Of a DNA stretch of 64,000 nucleotides, positions 49,601-58,500 are shown piece after piece. A program made the translations under genes and the position numbers. The DNA comes from Enchytraeus crypticus (lineage: Eukaryota > Annelida > Clitellata > Enchytraeida > Enchytraeidae): assembly GCA_905160935.1 (NCBI GenBank), contig CAJHZI010000741.1:1359001-1423000 (forward strand), in the 5' to 3' direction. A model generated the notes under the pieces. The model was not told the DNA's origin and ran no database searches. It was given only the letters and a program-made list of their open reading frames with translations. Position 1 is the stretch's first letter. Each line of letters opens with the position of its first letter.

Positions 49601-51655
49601 GTGCCGGGACTTAGTATCTCCGCAGAGAACTCGTAGTTAACTAGATTACAGTTTATATACTGCAGGTCACTGTCAGACCATTCCTGTCGTCCGTCTGCCG
49701 GCTTTATGCCTTCCGCCAGGAAGTTGTCAGCAAATGGAGGAATAGCGCTTATTGCTGCGTCAGGCAGAGTGATGTCGCTCAGCGGCACCAGCTCAATGTT
49801 GCCAAAGTCCAGAAACTGGACACTAGCAGAGCCAGGCTGCCCTCTAGCGTTCTTCTGCAGAACCTGAACCCGGTACCTGAAACATTACAATAATATTAAT
49901 AGGAATTATATAAATTAAAAATTACATGTATACAAATTAGTCTAATAGAAATATATATAAATTATCGCTATTAGTATATATTATGTTTTATATATTATAC
50001 ATTAATATCAATTTATTTTTAATAAATTATTAATTATTTATATAAATTCAATCAATTAATAATAATTACTAGTAATTGATTCACGTAAGTAATTAGTTAC
50101 TATTATTAATATGAAATAATAACAAATAATTTTAAACTATTAATATTAGTCTTATGTAAATGTATAACAATAGCTATAATAATAATAAGAATAATTATAA
50201 TCCTCGTAGGCCTAGGCCTACTGACAGGGGCGGATCCAGGAATTTTTTAAGGGGGGGGGGGCCGAAATTTTTTTTGAGAGTGTACATTTTTTGCTTACCT
50301 TTTTTGCCTTCTTCGGGACATGTGATGCAACCAGACAAATTTCTGTGGGGGGGGGGGCTCAAAATTTTTTCACTGCAGCATTCGGCTCATAGAGTGAGTG
50401 CATCTCCGTACCTTACCCTCCCCCTCCCCCCGCTCATACCCGTACTAAAGTCAGGGGAAAACTTTTTTCCTCCAATGCATTGATTATGCATTGGTTCAAT
50501 TGAAAATTGAGAGCTATTTTTCGATTCTATTGAGAGCGGTCAACATTTTTTGGCCCCTTCCATTATGCAGGGCTCCTAGTATATCCTAGAAAAAAATCGA
50601 GCTATTGGAACTGCGTTCCCTGTTGTACCCCCCCCCCTAACCACTATTACTAACATATTTGCACATCGAAATTGCAATAGAAACAATGAAAATATATCCT
50701 GTCTCATCCTCCGGGCCCCCCCTTACCACTGTCATTACTAACATATTTACACATCAAAATTGCCATAGAAACAATGAAAATATAGTTTTAAATTTTAATC
50801 GTCGGAGCTAAGGCCCCCCCGGATCCGCCACTGCCTACTGATAGGTTTATATATGCATAAAATCTTGTGCCACGTGCAGATAATAGTTTGTCTAGTCTTC
50901 AGTTTCCCGGGCACAACACTAATAATAAACCAATCAGGGTGGAACACTAGTAAATAGGATTTTAACTCTGTGCTTTAATTATATGTCATTTTAATTATAT
51001 GTAAAATAAGCTATATAAGAACAATAGATAAATAGGATTTAACAGGATAGCTATATAAATAATAAATAAAGCTATATAATTAATCTAAATAATTATATGC
51101 AATTGTAATTATATAAAAAATAAAATTTTAACCATACGCGGGCAGGAATTGAACCCGCGAGTGTTTGCTCATAGTGTCCTGCTAACGCCTTACACCACTC
51201 GGCCAACTGGCTTTCACGTTCTTAAATGTAAAATAGTTAATATCATCAAGACTTAGCGAACGCAGCTCATCGCTAAGCAACTGCTCCTATCTTCACCAAC
51301 ATTGCTTAACCGACATTGGTTTTCCTTCTTGTTCATGTGCAAAACTAATATGACCTGTAATATGTGTGGAACAATTTTTAAAGACACCTGTATCTCAGTG
51401 CGTATATAATTAAAATTTAATAGTTCATTTTTACCAATTGTTGTCAGCTGAATAGCGAGCAAGAACTACGTCTCCTGCATCAACGTCTTGCACGCAAGGT
51501 CGAGAAGTAGGAAAGTAGGTAGCGATCATTCGCTCCAGTAACTCATATTGGCTGGTCTCGAGGCTTGGTTGGGCCCAGAACTCGCATCTTCCTGCACGAC
51601 ATGCCGGATTAACGAACGTAATCGACAACAACAACTTGTCACCCTTCTTGTACAT
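31048..51655 (-). CDS. Multi-Tudor-domain protein (Tudor/TDRD6/TDRD15-like), complete 13-exon gene
   Basis: Exons in transcript order: 51435-51655, 49307-49876, 47119-48319, 45948-46279, 44504-44621, 43709-43920, 42838-43232, 41413-41645, 40194-41073, 39036-39591, 35895-37868, 33333-33753, 31048-32535. All junctions are in phase: 8,601 nt, 2,866 residues plus stop. The start ATG is the first after an in-frame TGA. Nine Tudor cores with W/F-Y-R and D-[FY]-G-N motifs lie at about 65-115, 255-315, 575-630, 770-812, 995-1045, 1560-1610, 1765-1820, 1980-2040 and 2175-2228. Several follow an F-Y-[IV]-Q segment, as in extended Tudor domains, which bind symmetrically dimethylated arginine on Piwi/Vasa proteins in germ granules. 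Residues about 1130-1480 are RG/GG-rich (GGFGGNQSREGG repeats). The last 495 or so residues are acidic, low-complexity and without a domain. Tudor domains are often split between exons at the same place (before the WYR or F-x-D block). Several exon edges are tandemly copied in neighbouring introns. Confidence 0.93.
32841..33175 (+). repeat. Left arm of an inverted repeat flanking Tudor exon 12
   Basis: About 330 bp, roughly three-quarters identical in inverse orientation to 34395-34800. Part of the arm (CTCTTAGTGCACTGCCTACT) is shared with the LINE fragment end at 12874, so both arms are copies of one retroelement. Confidence 0.75.
33955..34155 (+). mobile_element. SINE-like repeat with (GAT)n tail
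   Basis: Plus-strand copy containing GAGCGCCTAGGCTCAGAAAT and ending AAACTGGAAATCAAAGGATG with GATGATGGTGATGA. Same family as 4297-4575. Confidence 0.6.
34395..34800 (-). repeat. Right arm of the inverted repeat flanking Tudor exon 12
   Basis: Inverse counterpart of 32841-33175. Shared blocks include CAGCTACGACTAACATTTAC against CAGCTTCGACTAACATTTAC, and GGGATTCTGCATATGACGAG against GGGATTCTGCTTATGACGAG. It lies in the intron before exon 12 in transcript sense. Confidence 0.75.
34840..34955 (+). mobile_element. LINE 3'-end fragment with (GAT)n tail
   Basis: GGGATTGACTAATGATATGG through AGTTGGGATTCAGGGAAG and GATGATGATGAT; the sense-strand equivalent of the end of 12341-12640. Confidence 0.65.
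38138..38600 (-). mobile_element. LINE ORF2 C-terminal fragment and 3' end
   Basis: The minus strand encodes a segment with SSKNLLTVPNIKSAMGRSSF then RTIWNSRPQDL and KLKTHLF, the usual C-terminus of CR1/Jockey-type LINE reverse transcriptases. It is followed by a 3' end (GACGTCCCTGACATTGCC to GCAGACGTTAAATTC) and a (GATT)n tail. This 3' end is the longer relative of the short copies at 18415-18490, 38935-39005, 39630-39700 and 49043-49130. Confidence 0.7.
38935..39005 (-). mobile_element. LINE/SINE 3'-end fragment with (ATT)n tail
   Basis: Same short repeat as 18415-18490, ending 30 bp from the donor of Tudor exon 10. Another copy at 39630-39700 lies just beyond the acceptor of the same exon, so exon 10 sits between two direct copies. 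Confidence 0.6.
41160..41370 (+). mobile_element. SINE-like repeat with LINE-type 3' end
   Basis: Contains TTGGTGAGCGCCTAGCTTCC, then GGAGCGACTAATTTTAAG and AGTTAACTGGGATTCAGGG with an ATGATGATCATC-like tail. It shows body and LINE tail in one copy. Confidence 0.6.
41690..41890 (+). mobile_element. Dispersed repeat containing CCTTGAGCCTGCCACTTG
   Basis: Copy of the family described at 18840-19000, with GGAAACCACCTCCGAAGCCA and TACCTTGAGCCTGCCACTTG. Confidence 0.5.
42335..42500 (-). mobile_element. SINE-like repeat, body portion
   Basis: Contains GAAGCCTAGGCGCTCAC and CAGACGCTGGTTTGGATC in plus orientation, matching the body of 4297-4575 with the LINE-type tail largely lost. Confidence 0.55.
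44622..45300 (-). repeat. About eleven 57-bp copies of the Tudor exon 5 start plus acceptor
   Basis: The exon 5 start (acceptor GCAG then ATATGATGTGGGTG) recurs about every 57 bp for 650 bp upstream of the exon, joined by (CA)n-rich linkers. Most copies keep a TGTACAG acceptor directly before ATATGATGTGGG. Minus-strand ORFs of up to 146 codons through the tract are by-products of the repeat. Confidence 0.9.
45715..45900 (-). mobile_element. Dispersed repeat containing TGCAGGTTCAATGTACATAT
   Basis: Opposite-strand copy of the family at 18840-19000. Related sequence at 21525-21715 and 52065-52160. Confidence 0.45.
46280..46455 (-). repeat. Three copies of the Tudor exon 4 start plus acceptor
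   Basis: About 55-62 bp units that include the exon 4 start (ATTGACTCGGTCACCC and variants) and the TTACAG/ATACAG acceptor. Three extra copies lie upstream of the real exon start at 46279. Confidence 0.88.
46498..46618. repeat. (TA)n microsatellite
   Basis: About 120 bp of TA alternation with short interruptions, immediately beyond the exon 4 copies. Confidence 0.95.
46925..47066 (-). mobile_element. tRNA-derived SINE, near full length
   Basis: Minus strand: GGAGCCAGTGGCGAAGTCGG (box A), GTAAGATACTCGACCGCGG, box B GGTTCAAATCC, then TGGGCTCGCCTGTCACTG and a GTTAACCTTAGCC end. It lies 52 bp downstream of the donor of Tudor exon 3. Confidence 0.7.
48320..48480 (-). repeat. Two 60-bp copies of the Tudor exon 3 start plus acceptor
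   Basis: About 16 bases of exon 3 (ACGTGCAGGAAGCAGT and variants) plus about 44 bp of upstream intron with the TTATAG/AATAG acceptor recur twice beyond the real acceptor at 48320. Confidence 0.85.
49043..49130 (-). mobile_element. LINE/SINE 3'-end fragment with (ATT)n tail
   Basis: CTGACATCATCCTTTTATGA, then GAAACGGACGTTAAACC and a (TTA)n tail on the minus strand. Confidence 0.6.
50225..50833. mobile_element. hAT-like non-autonomous transposon, copy 2
   Basis: A 609-bp element with ends CAGGGGCGGATCCAG and CGGATCCGCCACTG, flanked by a perfect 8-bp target duplication CCTACTGA (50217-50224 and 50834-50841). Long G/C runs lie inside both ends. No transposase. It is in the first Tudor intron and is related to 3162-3690. 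Confidence 0.82.
51137..51212 (-). tRNA. tRNA-like sequence (pseudogene or SINE head)
   Basis: The minus strand has TTGGCCGAGTGG (A box) and GCGGGTTCAATTCCTGC (T arm and B box) at tRNA spacing with a long variable region, as in Leu/Ser tRNAs. The acceptor-stem halves do not pair and no sound anticodon stem forms, so this is probably a tRNA pseudogene or a SINE head and not a working tRNA. Confidence 0.35.
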
Positions 51656-51810
51656 GTTGCCTTGTAGATGCCGAATAGTTCAGATTCGGCGATCAGCGCA
51701 ACTTCAAAATCAAAAATTGAGAATTGGGCAAAATTAGGTGAAAAATATCTGCACGATTTCACACTAGAAATCCGCCATATTGAAACTTAGCGGCAACGAC
51801 CAGAGGTGCC
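51656..51810 (-). promoter_or_regulatory. Tudor gene 5' UTR and probable core promoter
   Basis: Minus strand upstream of the start contains GTGACGTGGC (CRE-like) and CAATATGGCGGATTT, which resembles the YY1 motif (AAGATGGCGGC) often found just downstream of TATA-less start sites. The ATG in that motif opens a four-codon upstream ORF (MADF, stop at 51764-51766). No TATA box is visible. Inferred from motif and position only. Confidence 0.4.
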
Positions 51811-52181
51811 ACGTCACAAAATTTTACCAGACATTTGAGTATTACTTATTAACTTTAATGTATTATACTGGTTTACGAAGTTTTGAAAACTTGTAACACC
51901 AGTCTAGTCGTAACTTCATATCTCAACATACAGAAACTGTAAAGGAATATATTACAAACCTCGATAAGTCTATCCACTTAAGAAAAGAACATAGAAAGCA
52001 ATTACAAACGCATCACATTGTTAATTTATCACAATGTTGTTATTATTGTTATTATTACTATATGCCTCACTTCAGTACACTGTCAAGTGGCAGGTTCAAT
52101 GTACATATTCATACTCAAAGTAGTTTTACTATGAGTAGTTCAATGGACAGTTGATCTAAGTCGTACCATTCCGATCTCTAA

Positions 52182-52208
52182 CCCCCCCCCCCCCCCCCCC
52201 CCCCCCCC
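52182..52208. repeat. 27-base C homopolymer
   Basis: An uninterrupted run of 27 C on the plus strand (G on the minus strand). Potential G-quadruplex or i-motif; the length is likely to be unstable and to vary between reads. Confidence 0.9.
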
Positions 52209-52820
52209 ATTCTATTCAGTGTGACAGTGCCCATGAGTTGCGACCAGCTCGTAAACCTCCTTTTCTTTAATTCCCTCTAAATTAAACTAGTCTTCTGGAC
52301 ATTGAAATTTGCACCATTTTAGGCCTTATTTTTGCGCACCAGCTTGGATTTGTCCCCAGATGTGTTCGATGTTGTCATGGATGAGAGTAGCAATCAAAGA
52401 TTTAGCAACTACAGCACAAAACTTGAGTGCTACTGTTATCCACGATAACACTGAGCACCATGGAACCAAATCCAACCAATGAGCAGAGAGTGTGATCCAG
52501 AAACAGTGTGAATCAAAGGAAGCTGTGTAGGCCTACTAGTATAGGCCCTAATGGAGGTTTACGTGCTGGTCTCAGTCCATGTACATTGGGTGGATAGGAG
52601 AGATCAAAGAGAACAGCTTTTAACCGCTTACATCATTGCTCATTATCATAATCGCCTATGCCTCATAAACATTTCATACTTTCAGAACAGTTTCATATAC
52701 GAAACCATTATAGCTAGTATGCCAGAAGAAGCGCTTGGACAGTTTGCTACGAGGAATGCCTACTGCTTAGCCTCTCTAACTTATAGGACTTTCTAGAAGA
52801 CTGCATATGCATGTATGCAG

Positions 52821-52821
<1 letters not shown>

Positions 52822-52880
<59 letters not shown>
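52822..52880. repeat. (TA)n microsatellite
   Basis: About 58 bp of uninterrupted TA. Confidence 0.95.
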
Positions 52881-52887
<7 letters not shown>

Positions 52888-52997
52888 CATATATACATGT
52901 ATATGCCGCTTCACTTGTAACAAGTGGGACATGTGTAACCCATGCAGGGTGTGGTGATGGACGTCAGACAAATTTAAATTTCTTGTTCATTAGTCAG

Positions 52998-53530
52998 TGC
53001 AATGACTAATGACTGGAGTCAGTGCAATGACTAATGACTGGAGGCAGTGCAATGACTAATGATTGGAGTCGTGCAAGGACTAATGACTGGAGTCGTGCAA
53101 GGACTAAATGACTGGAGTCAGTGCAAGGACTTAATGACTGGAGCCAGTGCAATGACTTAATGACTGGAGCCAGTGCAAAGACTTAATGACTGGAGCCAGT
53201 GCAATGACTTAATGACTGGAGCCAGTGCAAAGACTTAATGACTGGAGCCAGTGCAATGACTTAATGACTGGAGTCGTGCAAGGACTAATGACTGGAGTCA
53301 GTGCAAGGACTTCATGACTGGAGCCAGTGCAAAGACTTAATGACTGGAGCCAGTGCAATGACTTAATGACTGGAGCCAGTGCAAAGACTTAATGACTGGA
53401 GCCAGTGCAATGACTTAATGACTGGAGTCGTGCAAGGACTAATGACTGGAGTCAGTATAAGGACTTAATGACTGGAGTCGTGCAAGGACTTAATGACTGG
53501 AGTCGTGCAAGGACATAATGGCTTGAGTCA
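52998..53530. repeat. 26-bp minisatellite
   Basis: About 20 units with core GACTGGAGTCAGTGCAAGGA and an ACTTAAT or ACTAAT linker. Variant units alternate (GCAATGACTTAAT with GCAAAGACTTAAT), which points to a dimeric higher-order unit in the middle (53150-53420). Confidence 0.9.
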
Positions 53531-54323
53531 TAAGAGCTACGAAAGACTTCACGTTAAAGGGAATTCTGCACGAACTGCAACCTAACCGCATGTCAATATC
53601 AGGAATATTCAATAACATGGCGTTGCGGTTGTTCAGCTTGCTTTTCACGAGAGAAACATAATCGTAGAAGCTCCAGCGAAGGATATATGGTCGTATACGA
53701 TGAAATCATAAATGTGAAGGAAATGTGCCTGTGACGTTTTGGTTATATACAAGAAAGAAGAGTTACATATAAGAAAGAAGAGCCCAATTATCTTAGCATT
53801 CAAGAACGCTCAGAAAGAATTTGTTTACAGACATCATTGAAAACAAGAGTCATATCACTTTTGCTTGCACTTAACCCTCAATCTATAACCTCAGACAAAG
53901 AGGACACAACTTCTTACCTCAAAACTGTTTTACCTCAACGTGCAACGACATTAATTTTATAAATAGAATAGTAGATGCCATTTTAATTTTAAAAAACTTA
54001 CTCTAACCAAATGACTACCTGAATAATTTTAATTTCTCTCTAGGCTTGATCGCTCGCTTTGTTTGATATTTTCTGTTGTAAATATTCTTTCTGTATTCTC
54101 TTGTTCTTCTTTTACTTCCTGTAATTTTGCTATAGTAGAAACCCTTTTAACTAGAATTTACATCTCAAACATTAATCATTTCATTTTAACATCTCAAGGG
54201 GCGAGAGATATGTAAGTTAAAGCATACAGCGACAGATGCAATCTTAAAACGACTTTTCCGTGAGGCTTTAGCATTAACTGCATAGCATTAATTACAACAT
54301 AATGATAGCGCAATAGTACTACA

Positions 54324-54400
54324 TCATCATCATCATCTTCCCTAAAATCCCAGTTGAGCTAGGGTCGGAATACGAATAGACCTTCTTTTGACAACACACG
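54324..54400 (-). mobile_element. LINE 3'-end fragment with (GAT)n tail
   Basis: Plus strand reads ATCATCATCATCTTCCC, then AATCCCAGTTGAGCTAGGG; matches the end of 12341-12640 in the same orientation. Confidence 0.6.
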
Positions 54401-54420
54401 TTATATGATATTTACAGTAG

Positions 54421-54426
54421 TTTATT
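54421..54426 (-). other. Candidate polyadenylation signal of SBNO
   Basis: AATAAA on the minus strand about 1.16 kb after the SBNO stop codon. Position 54427-55582 would then be 3' UTR, which is plausible but not demonstrated; it contains no ORF of note. Confidence 0.35.
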
Positions 54427-55582
54427 AATTAACAGCGTGTTAGAAACAGTTGAAAATATTTACAGTGCACATAATCACAGTGTAGGGAAACAGTGAAAAA
54501 GGATTTCATCCAATTCTAATTATCAAAGCTGCCTAAACGAATACAAAACTATCAACACGTTCATTCTACATTAGCTCATCTAGCCGACGTACAAAAAATA
54601 ACGACACACATTGTTTGCACATACACAGCTGCAGGAATATAAGACTTAGCAACTAAAGCACTCAGACATTCTGTCATAAATGCTAGCATTATAGTCAGTT
54701 AAATTGCATTGTCTCAATCATCAGCTACGTCAGCATGACACACAACAAGTCAACCAATGAGAGAAAAACAGCCGGTGAGTGAATTGTCCAATCCAGTGCA
54801 AGAATTCTAGGTAGGTTGCATAGTTGGCGGATCATTCTTCCACTTTCCAGCTAAGTCGAAAATGACAGTAATTCTATGGACCAATGTAATATGGAGTCTA
54901 TAAATTGCTCCCAAATCATTCCGGATCAGTTAAGGACAATTCTAGTAATCCTCTACCCAATTAATATAGATAAGTGCTCTTAATAATGCCGCAGAGCTAC
55001 AAGCTTCCTCGTTCTATACCTAACGAGCAAGTTATCAAATAACGCAAGTATCCGAGCACACTTGTATATTCAGAAATACAACAAATATGCGCTACAATCA
55101 ATCATCGTAATCAGTATACAGTATGTTTACAAGTGATCACCATTCTTATCATCCAAAACTGTCTAAAAATCATAAAAAAATTATCGGTTTTACTACTACA
55201 ACTATGCAAAGCCCCTGCATATATGTTACCGTATGAACAAAATGCAACCAAGTTTTTCAAGAAATTGCAATGGAATCGCAGTAACCCGTTGCTACAAAAC
55301 TATTTGTGATATTTCAAACGTCTTTTCATCTACTCTTACATTTTGCTTCTCTAAAAAGGTTCAATTTCACTAGAGACGCTATAGTATCAATCAATCAATC
55401 TATACGATCAATCAACCATTCAATCAATCATACTTCTGCAACAGTTCAAGACACATCCTTCCACACCAATCACCGTACAGTGTGAGTTAATGAAGCTATC
55501 AGTTAACAAATATTCAGCAAAGGTTAAAGATATCTAGCCGCTTTAACCAATGCAACAATACATAATCGCCCTCGCACTATAT

Positions 55583-58500
55583 CTACAGAAACATAGGCAT
55601 GTCGTAGTAAAACACTTCTTTCTTCTCCTGGGGTTTCTCTTCTTTCAGAGGCTGATCAGACTTCTCCTGGGCTGCAGCAGCAACAGTCGCAGTCGAGTTC
55701 CTCATCACTGAAGGCTGAGAGATCACTCTAGCGCTGGGTCGAGGGCGACTCAACGGTATAGGCTGACACTCAGGCGGAAGATGAGCGTAAGATCGGAAAG
55801 CCTTATCCGGGGAATTGTCTTCCAGCAACTGTTTCAAGAAATCGTCCATGTCATCATCGATGGGCTGCTTAGGACCAGCACCGCTCACATGCCGGGAGCT
55901 GGAGGAATGAGAAGATATGGAGTCAGTCTGAGCATTGGAGGAGGAATGACTAGAGTTGATATTAGATGAGGCGGGGTAGGAGTTGAATGAGGGGAGGGGA
56001 CGGGACGCAAGGGGGGCGGGTTTATAGCTGCCGCTAGAGACGATGACCATAGATTTGTTGCTGTTAGAGTCGGATGAGAGAAGATCCCTGATTGGTTGAA
56101 CGGCTCTATGAGGTATAAGCACACCTACAAAACAGTCATTATAACAATTAGCCATTCCTCCAGTTAATCTATTTATTCTCTTTCAGAATGTTTCATATAC
56201 ACTACATTTGATAAGTATCAAAAACTGATAGAATAAGGAAGCATATTGAATCAAGATATATATATATATATATATAGGGTGTCGCATAAGTTCGTATACC
56301 GTTTTCAAATTGCATTAACTCTGGAACTACTTAACCGTTTTAAACCAAATTTGGACAGTATGTAGACACGATAAATAAAATATATGGGTACAATTTAATT
56401 TGTAATCGTACAAGTAATTAAGTAGAAACTGAAATTTTTCTGAATGACGTCACATTTTCGCAAAAACTAATATTTTATAGTATTTCCTTTTTGCTTAATG
56501 ACAGCGAGTATTCTATCCGGCATAGATTTGATTAATGTCTGAAGTATTTCCACTTTCACTGATCTCCAAGCTTGTTGTAGACGACGTTTTAGCTGCACAA
56601 CACTCGTGGGCTCTGGATCGCTGTAGACACTAAACGACAGAATACTCCACAGGTTCTCGATAGGAGAAAGGTCTGGAGAGTTCGGTGGCCAGTCCTTCGG
56701 CTTAATGTACGATGGAATGTTGTCTTCCAACCATCTTGTTGTTTTGGCTGATGTATGACATCTTGCACCATCCTGTTGAAAGATGCCAAGGTCATTGTCA
56801 TTGAACAGCTTTACTCGAGTAACGTTGCCGCCGGTTACGATTCTTTGAAACGCTGGCTTGACGAGTTTATCCAGTATGTTTACAATGTAATAATCCGAGT
56901 TAAGTCGTGTACCGTTCGGAATGAAGTGCAGACTCGTTAATCCGTGTGCAGTCATTCCGCCCCAAACCATAACCGAGGGACTGAACTTCATTTGAGCAGC
57001 GGGAGGAACATTACTCTCCTGTGATCCCCACACAGTGTCGTTCTTGGGATTGGGTATGTAAAACACTTTGAAGGGTGACTCGTCAGTAAACAGAACATTT
57101 GACCAATCCTGAACAGTCCAATTACGATGATCACGCGCAAACTTAATACGTTTCACCTTGTGAGCATCAGTCAACAGTGGAATTTTTTTGCGACGCCAGT
57201 TCTTCCACTTCAGGTCATTAACCATGTATCTGCGAATTGTGTCCTTAGAAGCACGTTCATTACGAATTTTCAGTTGATTTGAAATACGGCGCAAACTCTG
57301 TCCACGTCTGTATTTTGCGGATTGGATGAGACGCTTGGCTGTATTAGACAGTATCTTCGGACGTCCACTACGTTTCATATCCACTAGTTTTCGTCAAATT
57401 TGCTTCGACCTACCCACTTCGTAACCCAACACTTACTCCGATTTAACTTTTGTGCAATACATTTATGCGAATATCCTTCTTTAGCCAATACTACTGCCTG
57501 TGCACGTAATTGTCTTATTTTAATTTTATCCATATTATAAATTATACGCGGCCTCATCGAACAATAACATTGACACGTTGATTAGCCTTGACTGCGGTCC
57601 TGGACGACAACATCAGGTAATTTCCAGGCACGCGCTGCATGCAGCCACAGCGTGTCTCTAGCTGCGCCAGTCAGAAAATGGGTCACATTGCGCGACAGCG
57701 CCGTGTGACGTCATTTCCAGGTCTAATGAAAATAAACTTGCACCAACATCTAATTCACATCTATTATACACGAATACGAAATTTTATGAACATGCGACCT
57801 TTCCTAGCCGAATTACTGCAATTTGAAAACGGTATACGAACTTATGCGACACCCTATATATATATATATACACATACATATATATATATATCGTCATTAA
57901 TGACCGAGCAAATAAGAGCTCTGAAGAATTTAACTTATACTAGAATCAACTATACCATGAATAAGCAATTTCAAACATAAAATTGAAAAATACACCAAAG
58001 CACCAATTTTTAATCCGCTCTTTGAAATTCAATTCAAAGATAATACTATAGTTATTTCAGGCAAACTATAAACACACTATATATCACACCTATAAACACA
58101 CTATATATCACACCTATAAACACACTATATATCACACCTATAAACACACTATATATCACACCTATAAACACACTATATATCACACCTATAAACACACTAT
58201 ATATCACACCTATAAACGATACTAACACTACGACGATGGACTGTAGAATCATTAAAGCAATCACTGAGTTATTATACATGTATGCAGGACGACTGAATTA
58301 ATAGCGCAATTGCAGGAGGTAACAAGTTCGAATCTAAACAAGCCCATCTTTGACAATATTCTGTTTGTATGCAGATCTTAAACTTAATTTAAATGTAAAA
58401 TTAAATATTAGCACAGTGTTAATTAGTTTCTTAGAACACGCTCAAACTCTGCTCTATAGTGACAAAAGCATACCGATGAATTTGTTATAGTGACATAAGC

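Larger units (their letters stand above)
51811..54420. other. Intergenic region between SBNO 3' end and the Tudor gene
   Basis: No gene was recognised. Contents: repeat fragment 52065-52160, a 27-base C homopolymer, a diverged repeat 52285-52400, a (TA)n tract, a 26-bp minisatellite (52998-53530), then AT-rich sequence (53530-54320) without a convincing ORF and a LINE-end fragment at 54324-54400. Confidence 0.5.

Noticed and set aside
51137..51212. Functional tRNA gene
   Set aside because: Acceptor stem does not pair and the anticodon arm is unsound; listed only as tRNA-like.
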